Below the pieces are notes generated by a model. The model searched no databases. It was not told where the DNA came from and saw only the letters and a list, made by a program, of their open reading frames with translations. A DNA stretch of 19,861 nucleotides from JANLTP01 sp031363055. GTDB taxonomy: Bacteria; Pseudomonadota; Gammaproteobacteria; Burkholderiales; Burkholderiaceae_E. Position numbers and translations under genes: made by a program. Below are positions 7,077 to 15,478 of the stretch, one piece after another. The stretch lies in contig JANLTP010000110.1 of the NCBI GenBank assembly GCA_031363055.1, forward strand, positions 1-19,861. The letters are read 5' to 3'. Position 1 is the stretch's first letter. Each line of letters starts with the position of its first letter.

Positions 7077-8183
7077 ATGAGCACCAACACCTTGTTACTG
7101 GCCACCCGCAAGGGCTTGTTCGTCGTCGAGAACACATTAACTCAAGCGTCGTTCGCTGGCCCTCATTTTGCTGGCGAACCGCTGAGTTTTGTGCTGGTCG
7201 ATCCGCGCCAGGGCGATTGGTATGCAGCGCTGCGGCTCGGTCACTTTGGAATCAAGCTGAAAAAATCAACCGATCGCGGTGCTCATTGGTCGGATATTGC
7301 TGCGCCGTCCTTTCCTGCGAAACCGGTTGACGGACCGCTGGCCAGCGACACCACGCCCTGGAGTGTCGACACCATCTGGTGTTTGACCGCAGGTGGTAAA
7401 GATCAGCCGGAGGTCTTGTGGGCCGGATGTATTCCAGCCGGATTGTTTCGCTCGGCTGACGGCGGCCAGAGCTGGCACCTGATTGAATCGCTGTGGCAGG
7501 ATGAACGCCGCCTGAAGTGGTTCGGCGGCGGCTACGATCAGGCCGGAATTCATTCAATCCTGGTCGATCCCGTGGACAGCGATCACATCACGGTGGCGGT
7601 ATCTTGCGGCGGCGTCTGGCAGAGCTTCGACTCGGGCAAACACTGGACCTTGATCGGTCAGGGTCAAACGGCCAATTACGTTCCCGAAGAGATGGCTGCC
7701 GAGCTGAACAGCCAGGATCCGCACTCGATCAGCTTTTGTCTGGCCGCGCCGAAAGTCATGTGGATGCAACATCACTGCGGCATGTTTCGTAGCGAGAACG
7801 CCGGCGTCGATTGGCAGGCCCTGACGGCGCCATCCGGTTTTGGCGTCGGCTTCGGTTTTGCAGTGGCCGCCGACCCGCACAATCCGGCGCGCGCCTGGTA
7901 TGTACCAGCCGTCTCCGATACGCATCGGTATGCGGTCGACGGTGCCCTGTGCGTGCTGCGCACCAACGATGCTGGTCAAACCTTTGAGGTCCTGCGCGCC
8001 GGACTGCCGCAACATCAAGCCTGGCAACTGGTCTATCGACACGCCTTGGCGGTCAGTCGCGACGGCCAGTCGCTGGCGTTGGCCAGCACCACCGGTTCGG
8101 CCTGGGTCAGTTCCGACGGCGGCGATCAATGGTTTGCAGTGCCGGCCCATTTTCCGCCGGTGTCGGCACTGTGCTGGGTTTAA
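7077..8183 (+). CDS. BNR/Asp-box beta-propeller protein (sialidase-like fold, function unknown)
   Basis: A 368-residue protein without signal peptide or membrane segment, so probably cytoplasmic. It holds six Asp-box-like motifs (SxDxGxxW): STDRGAHW 64-71, SADGGQSW 126-133, SFDSGKHW 183-190, SENAGVDW 239-246 (degenerate), TNDAGQTF 296-303 (degenerate) and SSDGGDQW 345-352. These imply a six-bladed propeller like sialidases. It lacks an obvious sialidase arginine triad in context, and the fold alone does not give an activity. A histidine-bearing segment before box 4 (MWMQHHCGMF) may be a site. A strong Shine-Dalgarno (GAGGA) precedes ATG 7077. It is paired with the MoaD-like carrier, which I take as the best clue to its role. 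It would usually be annotated as glycosyl hydrolase or exo-alpha-sialidase, which I would not assert. Confidence 0.85.
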   Translation: MSTNTLLLATRKGLFVVENTLTQASFAGPHFAGEPLSFVLVDPRQGDWYAALRLGHFGIKLKKSTDRGAHWSDIAAPSFPAKPVDGPLASDTTPWSVDTIWCLTAGGKDQPEVLWAGCIPAGLFRSADGGQSWHLIESLWQDERRLKWFGGGYDQAGIHSILVDPVDSDHITVAVSCGGVWQSFDSGKHWTLIGQGQTANYVPEEMAAELNSQDPHSISFCLAAPKVMWMQHHCGMFRSENAGVDWQALTAPSGFGVGFGFAVAADPHNPARAWYVPAVSDTHRYAVDGALCVLRTNDAGQTFEVLRAGLPQHQAWQLVYRHALAVSRDGQSLALASTTGSAWVSSDGGDQWFAVPAHFPPVSALCWV

Positions 8184-8200
8184 ACGGGCCGATCAACCCG
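8176..8200. terminator. Weak hairpin between convergent BNR and P450 genes
   Basis: GGGTT (8176-8180) can pair with AACCC (8195-8199), or CGGG (8185-8188) with CCCG (8197-8200). The gap between the two stop codons is only 9 bases. There is no T-tract, so this is a tentative shared terminator. Confidence 0.2.
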
Positions 8201-9464
8201 CCAGTACGCCGAGGTTTTGAAAGCCTCGGAACCGGGCGCGCCCGCCGCGCAGCATCGCGCCGTTCAATCGAGCGTTCGGAAAATGCTGCACGAATGCGCT
8301 GATGGCAACTCTCCCCTCGAGCCTGGCCAGCACATTACCCACACACAAATGCGGCCCCCAGGCAAACGCCAGATGTTTGTTCGGTGCGCGCGATAAATTC
8401 AGACGATCGGGTTCGGCAAATTGCGCGGGATCACGATTCGCCGCACCAATGCCCAGATGTATCGAGGTGCCAGCAGCGATCGCCACGCCAGCGATGTCGC
8501 AGTCAATGGTGGCGCGCCGATTGCCCAACTGGTTGGAACTCTCGAACCGTAGAAACTCTTCGATGGCTGTTTGAATCAATGCTGGCTGCGCCCGCAATTC
8601 GTCATAGCGCGCCGGTTCACTCAACAGGGCATGCAAGCCGTTACCAATCAGGTTGGTGGTGGTCTCATGCCCGGCATTGAGCAGGAAAATACAGTTCTGC
8701 AGCAATTCGACTTCGGAGAGCTTTTCACCGCCCTCCTCGCCCTGAATCAGGCGGGTCAGCACATCGCGCGAAATATCGCCGGGCTGGCGGCGGCGCTCAG
8801 CGACCAGCACCCGCAAATAGGCCAGAAACTCGGTCACCGCTCGATTGCCGCGCTCGAATACCTCCGCGCTGATAACCGGTTCGAGTGCACTGAGAATCGC
8901 CAATGACCAAGCGCGCAGCGGCCCGCGTTCGGCGTGTGGCACCACCAGCAGATTGCCGATCACTTCAATCGGTATGACACAGGCGAAATCTTCGATCAGA
9001 TCGAACTCGCGCTTCTCCTCGCAGCGCGCCAGCAATTGATCGACCAGCCGGATCAGCCCAGGCTCCATATCGGCAATTGCACGCGGCGTCATGGCTTGGG
9101 CGATCAGCCGGCGGACTCGGGTATGCAGAGGCGCATCGTTGAACGGCAGACTGGTGGTGTGATGTTCATACAAGGGCGAATCGCCGAACTTCGGCTTGAA
9201 TTCGACTTTCTTGTCACTCGAGAACGTTCGGGCATCGGAATAGACAAACTTGAGGTCATCGTAGCGCGTCAAGAAAACCGAACCATCGGCGAACCGCTTG
9301 ATCGGTGCGTACTCACGCAGCGCGTGATAGATCGGAAACGGATCGTTATAGTAGGCAGCACTCAGTCGGGTCAGATCGAAGCTGGCAGCAACTTCGCGAG
9401 CGTGCTCGATGGCATACCGCCGTACGCCGTCGTTGGACCAATACGTTTGAATGTCCGCGCTCAC
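8193..9464 (-). CDS. Cytochrome P450 (bacterial soluble class)
   Basis: A haem-thiolate monooxygenase, substrate unknown. Numbered from GTG 9464 (423 residues), it shows the I-helix oxygen-activation motif AGHETT (about 264-269), the K-helix ExxR in EEFLRF (about 302-307) and the haem-binding loop FAWGPHLCVG with the axial Cys at 374. The FNDAPLHTRVRR segment is typical of soluble bacterial P450s, and no membrane anchor is present. Start GTG 9464 is preferred over GTG 9482 because GGAGG lies just upstream, 4 bases away. No ferredoxin or ferredoxin reductase is adjacent, so electrons must come from partners elsewhere. It is divergent from hmgA across a 147-bp gap and convergent with the BNR gene. 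Confidence 0.93.
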   Translation of the reverse strand: MSADIQTYWSNDGVRRYAIEHAREVAASFDLTRLSAAYYNDPFPIYHALREYAPIKRFADGSVFLTRYDDLKFVYSDARTFSSDKKVEFKPKFGDSPLYEHHTTSLPFNDAPLHTRVRRLIAQAMTPRAIADMEPGLIRLVDQLLARCEEKREFDLIEDFACVIPIEVIGNLLVVPHAERGPLRAWSLAILSALEPVISAEVFERGNRAVTEFLAYLRVLVAERRRQPGDISRDVLTRLIQGEEGGEKLSEVELLQNCIFLLNAGHETTTNLIGNGLHALLSEPARYDELRAQPALIQTAIEEFLRFESSNQLGNRRATIDCDIAGVAIAAGTSIHLGIGAANRDPAQFAEPDRLNLSRAPNKHLAFAWGPHLCVGNVLARLEGRVAISAFVQHFPNARLNGAMLRGGRARFRGFQNLGVLAG

Positions 9465-9468
9465 AGGG

Positions 9469-9473
9469 CCTCC
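9469..9473 (-). promoter_or_regulatory. Shine-Dalgarno supporting GTG start of the P450
   Basis: GGAGG on the minus strand, 4 bases before GTG 9464. This favours the second of two in-frame GTG codons as the start. Confidence 0.5.
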
Positions 9474-9559
9474 GCCACACACTAGGGCTATCGGTGTCAG
9501 GAATCCACTAATCCGAGTTTCGCAAGCCCTGCAAGGCCGAGCGATACTCGTTCGGGCAC

Positions 9560-9569
9560 CGGATATCCG
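9560..9569. promoter_or_regulatory. Perfect 10-bp palindrome upstream of hmgA
   Basis: CGGATATCCG lies 42 bases before the hmgA ATG, in the divergent P450-hmgA gap. It could be a regulator site, but a 10-bp palindrome can arise by chance. No convincing -35/-10 pair was found near it. Confidence 0.25.
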
Positions 9570-9611
9570 TTGGTGTATTGTATTGCTCGAGAAGACTCAA
9601 ACGGCGCGCCC

Positions 9612-11024
9612 ATGAATCAATCAGATATTGCACAGATACAGAAAAAGCAGCAGCCGAACCCGCAGCTTCAAAAGCAGCAGACTCAGCAGCCGAACCCGTT
9701 CTCGCCCGAGCGCCTGATGAGCGGTTTTGGCAATGAGTTTGCCACCGAGGCCCTGCGCGGTACGCTGCCAATCGGACGAAACTCGCCGCAACGGGTCGCT
9801 CGTGGCCTGTATGCAGAGCAACTGTCCGGCACTGCCTTCACGGCGCCCCGACACAGTAACTTGCGCAGTTGGCTGTACCGGATTCGGCCCAGCGCCGTGC
9901 ATCTGCCCTTCGAGCGGATTTCCAATGGCCAACTGACGACCGATTTCGCCACCGCACCGCCGACCCCGCCTAACCCGTTACGCTGGGATCCCTTGCCCTT
10001 GCCCACCAAAGCGACCGATTTTGTCGAGGGCCTCATCACCATGGCCGGCAACGGCGATGCGGCCGCCCAAACTGGCGCCGGTATTCACCTGTACTGCGCC
10101 AATCGCTCGATGCAAAAGCGCTTTTTCTATAACGCCGACGGCGAAATGCTGATCGTGCCGCAACTAGGCCGCTTGCGTCTGGTCAGCGAGATGGGCGCGC
10201 TCGAAGTGGAACCGCAAGAAATCGTAGTGCTGCCGCGTGGCGTGCGCTGCCGCATCGAGTTCCCGGATCTTAAAAGTGATGGCGGAACACTCAAGGCCGT
10301 GCGCGGTTATGTTTGCGAGAATTTTGGCGCGCCGCTCCGGCTGCCCGACCTCGGGCCGATCGGCTCGAACGGTCTGGCCAATCCGCGCGACTTTCTGGCG
10401 CCCTGCGCGGCGTTTGAGGATCGCGAGGGTCCGTTCGAGCTGACCACCAAATTTCTCGGTCAGTTGTGGTCAGCCAAAATCAATCATTCACCCCTCGACG
10501 TGGTCGCCTGGCACGGCAATCTGACGCCCTATAAATATGATCTGCGCCGCTTCAACACCATCGGCTCGATTTCATATGATCATCCCGATCCTTCGATTTT
10601 TCTGGTGCTGCAGTCGCCCTCCGATACCGCCGGCGTCGACATGATCGACTTCGTCATTTTTCCGCCGCGAATTCTGGTCGCCCAAGATACGTTCCGGCCG
10701 CCCTGGTTTCACCGCAATGTCGCCAGCGAATTCATGGGCCTGATACACGGCACCTACGATGCCAAGGCTGGCGGCTTTACCGCCGGCGGCGCGTCCTTGC
10801 ACAATTGCATGACCGCTCATGGCCCGGATGCTCAAACCTTCGAGAAGGCCAGTGTCGCCGATACCCAAAGCATGCATCAGATCAAAGACACGATGGCCTT
10901 CATGTTCGAAACCCGTTTGCCCTTGCGGGCCACCGAATTTGCCCTGAAGTCACCGCAATTGCAGCGCGATTATTATCAGTGTTGGCAAGGGATCCAGAAA
11001 AACTTCCGAGGGAACATTGAATGA
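9612..11024 (+). CDS. hmgA: Homogentisate 1,2-dioxygenase
   Basis: Opens the ring of homogentisate to maleylacetoacetate with an Fe(II) centre, in phenylalanine/tyrosine catabolism. From ATG 9612 it has 470 residues. The iron ligands are recognisable as His367 (PWFHRN), Glu373 (SEFMGL) and His403 (TAHGPD), and SGFGNEF near the N-terminus is a family hallmark. The first 30 residues before that are a Gln/Pro/Lys-rich low-complexity leader containing a 15-bp direct repeat, absent from the usual compact N-terminus. TTG 9570 is an upstream alternative start. The stop overlaps the fahA ATG by 4 bp, so translational coupling is likely. The maleylacetoacetate isomerase gene (maiA) that would link these two enzymes is not in the window. 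Confidence 0.97.
   Translation: MNQSDIAQIQKKQQPNPQLQKQQTQQPNPFSPERLMSGFGNEFATEALRGTLPIGRNSPQRVARGLYAEQLSGTAFTAPRHSNLRSWLYRIRPSAVHLPFERISNGQLTTDFATAPPTPPNPLRWDPLPLPTKATDFVEGLITMAGNGDAAAQTGAGIHLYCANRSMQKRFFYNADGEMLIVPQLGRLRLVSEMGALEVEPQEIVVLPRGVRCRIEFPDLKSDGGTLKAVRGYVCENFGAPLRLPDLGPIGSNGLANPRDFLAPCAAFEDREGPFELTTKFLGQLWSAKINHSPLDVVAWHGNLTPYKYDLRRFNTIGSISYDHPDPSIFLVLQSPSDTAGVDMIDFVIFPPRILVAQDTFRPPWFHRNVASEFMGLIHGTYDAKAGGFTAGGASLHNCMTAHGPDAQTFEKASVADTQSMHQIKDTMAFMFETRLPLRATEFALKSPQLQRDYYQCWQGIQKNFRGNIE
9648..9698 (+). repeat. 15-bp direct repeat in the hmgA leader
   Basis: CAGCAGCCGAACCCG at 9648-9662 and 9684-9698, a 36-base period that keeps frame. A partial AAAGCAGCAG is also repeated (9644-9653 and 9671-9680). 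It encodes the repeated QQPNP segments of the HmgA N-terminus. Confidence 0.9.
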
Positions 11025-12358
11025 ACCTGTTGAACGAAACTCATGATCGTAACCTGAAAAGCTGGGTGGCGACGGCCAACTCCGCGAGCACCGACTTCCC
11101 GATTCAGAATTTGCCCTTCGCCGTGTTTCGGCGGGCCCGCAGCGCCGAGGCCTTTCGCGGCGGCGTGGCGATCGGTGATCAGGTGCTCGATCTCGCGAAA
11201 CTGCACGCCAGTGGACTGTTGAACGGCGATGCAGCCACTGCCGTGGCGCAGGCAGCGCAATCGACGCTCAACGGGCTGATGGCGCTGGGCCCGAAGCACT
11301 GGTCAGCGCTTCGCTTGGCCCTGTCGCGACAATTACGCGAGGCCACGACTGCCGATGCACAGGCGGCGGCTGATAACGCCGATCGGCTGCGGGGGCTGCT
11401 GATCGCGCAGTCCGAGGTCGAGTTCGCCGTACCAGCACAGATCGGCGACTACACCGACTTCTATGCGTCGATTCATCACGCCAGCAATATCGGCAAACTG
11501 TTTCGACCCGATGCGCCACTGACGCCGAATTTCAAATGGATGCCGATTGCCTATCACGGTCGCGCCTCATCGATTGGCATCAGCGGCCAGAGCTTTCCGA
11601 GGCCACGCGGCCAGATCATGCCACCGGGGGCCAGTGCACCGATTTTTTCTGCCTGTCAGCGGCTCGACTTCGAGCTCGAGCTGGGGGTTTGGGTGGGGCC
11701 GGGCAACGCCCAAGGTCAGCCGATTGCGCTATCGCAAGCCGACCAGCACCTGTTCGGCATGTGCCTGCTCAACGATTGGTCAGCGCGTGACATCCAGGCC
11801 TGGGAGTACGTGCCGCTGGGTCCTTTTCTCGCCAAGAATTTCGCCACCACGATCTCACCGTGGATCGTTACGCTGGAAGCGTTGGCCCCTTATCGAGTCG
11901 CCTGGTTGCGCCCTGAACAGGATCCGGCGCCGCTCGCCTATCTCGACGATCCGGTCAACCGCGAGCGCGGCGGCCTTGATATCACCATCGAGTCCTGGCT
12001 CGAGAGCGCGGCCATGCGCGAGGCCGGACAGGGCGCCAGTCGCCTGTCACATTCGAGCTTCAAGCATTCGTACTGGAATATCGGTCAGATGCTGGCGCAT
12101 CACACGATCGGTGGTTGCAATATGAACCCGGGCGATCTGTTCGGCACCGGCACCCAATCAGGACCGACCACAACTGAAGCAGCCGCCATGATCGAATTGA
12201 CGCAAGGCGGTAAAAATCCGATCATGCTCAGTAACGGCGAGACCCGCAGCTTTTTGCTCGACGGTGATGCGGTCATCCTGAAAGCCTGGTGCGAACGCGA
12301 CGGCTTCGCGCGTATTGGCTTTGGCGAAAGTCGCGGTCTGGTGCTACCGGCTGCTTGA
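11021..12358 (+). CDS. fahA: Fumarylacetoacetase
   Basis: Hydrolyses fumarylacetoacetate to fumarate and acetoacetate, the last step of the homogentisate route. It has 445 residues, slightly longer than human FAH (419). Residues equivalent to the human active site are visible: Asp146 in DYTDFY, His153 in SIHHASN, the metal ligands Glu218 and Glu220 in FELELG, Asp252 in NDWSARD, Lys272 in LAKNF, and Glu392 in MIELTQGG. The N-terminal SH3-like part (LPFAVFRR, GVAIGDQVLDL) precedes the catalytic domain. A GAGGG Shine-Dalgarno lies 8 bases before the ATG inside the hmgA end. It forms a two-gene unit with hmgA. Confidence 0.97.
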   Translation: MNLLNETHDRNLKSWVATANSASTDFPIQNLPFAVFRRARSAEAFRGGVAIGDQVLDLAKLHASGLLNGDAATAVAQAAQSTLNGLMALGPKHWSALRLALSRQLREATTADAQAAADNADRLRGLLIAQSEVEFAVPAQIGDYTDFYASIHHASNIGKLFRPDAPLTPNFKWMPIAYHGRASSIGISGQSFPRPRGQIMPPGASAPIFSACQRLDFELELGVWVGPGNAQGQPIALSQADQHLFGMCLLNDWSARDIQAWEYVPLGPFLAKNFATTISPWIVTLEALAPYRVAWLRPEQDPAPLAYLDDPVNRERGGLDITIESWLESAAMREAGQGASRLSHSSFKHSYWNIGQMLAHHTIGGCNMNPGDLFGTGTQSGPTTTEAAAMIELTQGGKNPIMLSNGETRSFLLDGDAVILKAWCERDGFARIGFGESRGLVLPAA

Positions 12359-12410
12359 GGCGTTACTCGCGCTGAAATGGGTTCATCGCAGGCACGTTAG
12401 AATCTGCCGG

Positions 12411-13775
12411 ATGAACTTCGAACCCTTCGCCTCATCGCACACGTCTGGTGCGCCATTGCGCGCTTCCTCATCCGGCGCGCCATTGCGCGCTTCCTCATCC
12501 GGTGCGCCATTGCGCGCTTCCTGGTCCCGGCTCTTCGAGCTACCGTCGCACCGAGTGCATCGGCTTGATCGTCTTCATCGATTCGAACGTCTGCGTCGTT
12601 TTGGCATAGCCAGCCTCGTCAGCGCGCTGAGTTTGCTCGCTGCTTGCAGCAAAGGCGATTCACCACCGGCGGCACCGTCCAACGTGGTAGCTACAGCGGG
12701 TGACCAACGCGTTGAGCTCAGTTGGAACGCCGAAGTCGGCGCCGATTACTGGGCATTTGCTTCGACCGATCCGACGCTTTCGTTAAACAACTGGACGACC
12801 CAGCCGAACGCCAAGGTGGTTCGAAATATCCGTTCTCCGGGTGCTGTCACCGGACTCACCAATGGCATCACCTACTACTTCATTGTCAACGGCCGCAATC
12901 GCGCAGGCGCCGGCGGTGATGCCAGTCTGGTCATGAGCGCCACGCCGCGCTCTGCCGGCGATGTCTGGACGGCGGGCACGTTGACCGGCAGCGGTAACTT
13001 GCGCGCGGTTGCCGCCAACGATACCCGCTTGGCTGTGGCCGGCGCTGGTGGCAGTCTCTTCACCAGCACCGACGCAAGCACCTGGAGCGCGGTAGTCAGC
13101 GGTTCAACAAAGAATTTCAACGCGGCAACGTTTGGCGGCGGCTACTTCGTACTGGCGGGCAACGCAGGTGCCATCACCCGTAGTTCGGATGGCATTACCT
13201 GGACGGTTCAAAACGCCAACTTGACGGCTGATTTGCTGGACGTGATCTACCTGAATGGTGGCTTTGTGACTGTCGGTGTCAATGGTCTCATCGCAACCTC
13301 GGCGGATGCCAACAACTGGATTGTGCGCACACCGCCAGTGACCAACACCTTGTACGGCGTGACCTTTGGTAACGCGCGCTACGTGGCAGTGGGCGCTGCC
13401 GGCACCCTTCTGTACAGCAACGACAACAATACTTATCTGCAAGCCGTTTCACCTCAGAATATTGATTGGCGCGCGGTCGCGTTTGGCAATCTGCGCTACG
13501 TCGCAGTCGGCATTGGCGGCCAGATCATCACCAGCTCCGACGGTCTGGAATGGACCACGACCGCCAGCCCGACCACCAGCGATCTGCTCAGTGTGAGCTT
13601 TAGCGGTAGCCGATTTATTGCGACTGGGAAAAGTGGTGTTCTGCTGCGCAGCGACGACGGCCTGAGCTGGACGGTAGGCAATTCGGGAACGACTCGAGAC
13701 CTGTTCCGGATCGGCTTTGGGCTCGGTCGATTTATTGCGGTCGGCGACGCCGGACTGAATATCAACTCGCGCTGA
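12411..13775 (+). CDS. Predicted lipoprotein: FN3 domain plus seven-repeat beta-propeller
   Basis: No specific function recognised. A hydrophobic stretch ending LSLLAAC gives a signal-peptidase II lipobox, so the mature protein should be membrane-anchored from that Cys. Next comes a fibronectin type III-like domain (PSNVVATAGDQRVELSWN to YYFIVNGRNRAGAG). Then follow seven repeats of about 39 residues, each with a pattern like YVAVGxxGxIxTSxDGxxW, typical of BNR/WD40-like propellers. The seventh repeat stops before its last strand, while a matching VWTAGTLTGSG precedes the first; this would close the ring. The start is uncertain. ATG 12411 puts about 75 residues, including a tandem repeat, before the lipobox; GTG 12555 would give a normal-length signal peptide and may be the true start. 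It follows fahA by 52 bp. Confidence 0.8.
   Translation: MNFEPFASSHTSGAPLRASSSGAPLRASSSGAPLRASWSRLFELPSHRVHRLDRLHRFERLRRFGIASLVSALSLLAACSKGDSPPAAPSNVVATAGDQRVELSWNAEVGADYWAFASTDPTLSLNNWTTQPNAKVVRNIRSPGAVTGLTNGITYYFIVNGRNRAGAGGDASLVMSATPRSAGDVWTAGTLTGSGNLRAVAANDTRLAVAGAGGSLFTSTDASTWSAVVSGSTKNFNAATFGGGYFVLAGNAGAITRSSDGITWTVQNANLTADLLDVIYLNGGFVTVGVNGLIATSADANNWIVRTPPVTNTLYGVTFGNARYVAVGAAGTLLYSNDNNTYLQAVSPQNIDWRAVAFGNLRYVAVGIGGQIITSSDGLEWTTTASPTTSDLLSVSFSGSRFIATGKSGVLLRSDDGLSWTVGNSGTTRDLFRIGFGLGRFIAVGDAGLNINSR
12444..12524 (+). repeat. Three 27-bp tandem repeats at the 5' end of the lipoprotein gene
   Basis: Units at 12444-12470, 12471-12497 and 12498-12524 are nearly identical, with differences only at a T/C position and in the last bases. 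Read in the gene's frame each gives SGAPLRASS or SGAPLRASW. The period is a multiple of three. The repeats lie between the two candidate start codons (12411 and 12555). Confidence 0.95.
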
Positions 13776-13794
13776 CAGCGGTGTCGCCACGTTA

Positions 13795-13826
13795 GTGTTC
13801 TGCCCCGCAAATACCGGGCAGGACAC
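13795..13826. terminator. Strong hairpin between convergent genes
   Basis: GTGTTCTGCCC (13795-13805) and GGGCAGGACAC (13816-13826) form an 11-bp stem with a single U-G wobble and a 10-base loop. It sits in the 69-bp gap between the ends of the lipoprotein and GGT genes. There is no T-tract on either side, so it would act as a bidirectional block or mRNA-end stabiliser rather than a textbook intrinsic terminator. Confidence 0.55.
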
Positions 13827-13844
13827 CAGGGAACTGCTGCGTCT

Positions 13845-15455
13845 CTACATTGCCGCAGCGTGCCCGTCGCGCCGCGGATCAGAACCCGCCACATAACCGT
13901 CGGCCAGATCGTCCGATAGCCGCGCGATCATCTGGCTGCTGCCGAAATCCATTGCGCCCTTCGGTTGCACCAATACCTTGTGACCGAGCGCCGCCAAGCC
14001 CGCAACCGTCGCTTCAGGCATGGCCGCTTCGACCGTCAGATCGCCGTCATCGTTGATACGCCAGCGCGGCGCATCAATACAAGCTTGTGGATTACTGCCA
14101 TCTTCAAGATAGCGCATCACAACCTGCATATGGCCCTGCGGTTGCATATTGCCGCCCATGACACCAAAAGCCATGACCGGTTTGCCGTCGCGCGTCATGA
14201 AGGCCGGAATGATGGTTTGAAACGGCCGTTTACGCGGCCCCACTTCGTTCGGATGGCCTGGCTGCACGGAAAATCCCCAGCCGCGATTCTGCATCGAGAT
14301 ACCGGTGCCCGGCACGACAACGCCCGAACCAAATCCTTTGAAATTCGATTGAATCAGCGAGATCATGCGGCCCTCTTGATCGGCGGCGCACAAGTAAACG
14401 GTGCCGCCGCGGATCGGCGAACCCGCCGGGTAGCGTTGCGCGCGTTTCGGATCAACCAGGCGAGCTCGCGCATCGAGATAACGTGCATCGAGCAACTCGG
14501 CCGGCGTCACGAGCATGCTGTCCGGATCGGCCACCTGGGCATAGGCATCGGCGAACGCCAAGCGCATGGCCTCGATCTGCAAATGCAGTCGCAGGGCGCA
14601 ATCCGGTTGCGTGTCCTTGACCGGCAAACGCTCAAGAATTCCAAGCGCTATCAGGGCCGCGATACCCTGACCATTCGGCGGAATTTCGTGGACCGTGTAA
14701 CCGCGATAATTTTGCGAAATCGGCGCCACCCAGTTCGCTTCATGGCCAGCCAGATCGGCCTGCGTCAGGGCACCGCCGCATGCGCTCGAAAAATCCGCCA
14801 TGGCCTTGGCAAGCCGGCCGCGATAGAACGACTCACCACCGCTTTCAGCGATGTCTTGCAAGGTACGAGCCTGATCCGCAAAGCGCCAGCGCTCACCGGC
14901 GCGCGGCGCGCGGCCTAGATGCATGAAGGCTTGCCGAAAGCCTGGCTGCTCGAGCAGATCGCCGTAGCAGTAGGCCTGCCACTGCCGCGCCACGATCGGC
15001 GCCACTGCAAAACCGTCGCGCGCATGACGGATTGCCGGTTCGAACAGATCCGCGAACGGCAAGCGACCGAATTTCGTCGACAACGCCATCCACTGCGCAA
15101 CGGCACCGGGCACCGTCACCGAGTCCCAGCCGTACATCGGCATGCTGGACAGCCCGGCAAAACGTTCGCGATGCCAGCCTGCCGGTGAGCGGCCGGAACT
15201 ATTCAAACCATGCAGTCGCTCGCCATCCCAGATCAACGAAAACCCATCGCTGCCAATACCGTTCATCGTCGGCTCGGTCACCGTCAAGGTAATGGCAGCC
15301 GCCACCGCCGCATCGATAGCGTTACCACCACGAGCGAACATTTGTGCACCGGCCGCAGCGGCCAGCGGCTGCGACGACGAAACAATGTTGCGCGCCATCA
15401 CGCTGGAGCGTTGTGAGGCGTACGGATTAGCCGAGTTGAAAGCGGTGGGGCTCAT
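13845..15455 (-). CDS. Gamma-glutamyltransferase family protein, cytoplasmic YwrD-like
   Basis: An N-terminal nucleophile hydrolase that would transfer or hydrolyse gamma-glutamyl groups after autocleavage. It has 536 residues. The N-terminal part shows the family segments ARGGNAIDAAVAAAITLTVTEP and MNGIGSDGF. The expected new N-terminal nucleophile is Thr352 in IRGGTVYLCAAD, followed by FGSGVVVPGTGI and a QPQGHMQV segment. There is no signal peptide, unlike periplasmic E. coli GGT; B. subtilis YwrD is a similar case. It is the last gene of a minus-strand set with an acyl-CoA dehydrogenase and a two-subunit Rieske oxygenase, 41 bp after the beta subunit. The true substrate could be glutathione, a gamma-glutamyl amide or a conjugate; the family also includes cephalosporin acylases. 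Confidence 0.88.
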   Translation of the reverse strand: MSPTAFNSANPYASQRSSVMARNIVSSSQPLAAAAGAQMFARGGNAIDAAVAAAITLTVTEPTMNGIGSDGFSLIWDGERLHGLNSSGRSPAGWHRERFAGLSSMPMYGWDSVTVPGAVAQWMALSTKFGRLPFADLFEPAIRHARDGFAVAPIVARQWQAYCYGDLLEQPGFRQAFMHLGRAPRAGERWRFADQARTLQDIAESGGESFYRGRLAKAMADFSSACGGALTQADLAGHEANWVAPISQNYRGYTVHEIPPNGQGIAALIALGILERLPVKDTQPDCALRLHLQIEAMRLAFADAYAQVADPDSMLVTPAELLDARYLDARARLVDPKRAQRYPAGSPIRGGTVYLCAADQEGRMISLIQSNFKGFGSGVVVPGTGISMQNRGWGFSVQPGHPNEVGPRKRPFQTIIPAFMTRDGKPVMAFGVMGGNMQPQGHMQVVMRYLEDGSNPQACIDAPRWRINDDGDLTVEAAMPEATVAGLAALGHKVLVQPKGAMDFGSSQMIARLSDDLADGYVAGSDPRRDGHAAAM

Positions 15456-15478
15456 AGTGACATTTTAGTCCAGATAAA

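Noticed and set aside
13965..14918. Open frame of 317 codons on the plus strand opposite the GGT gene
   Set aside because: Lies wholly within the GGT gene, shows no known motif and has composition typical of an antisense shadow.
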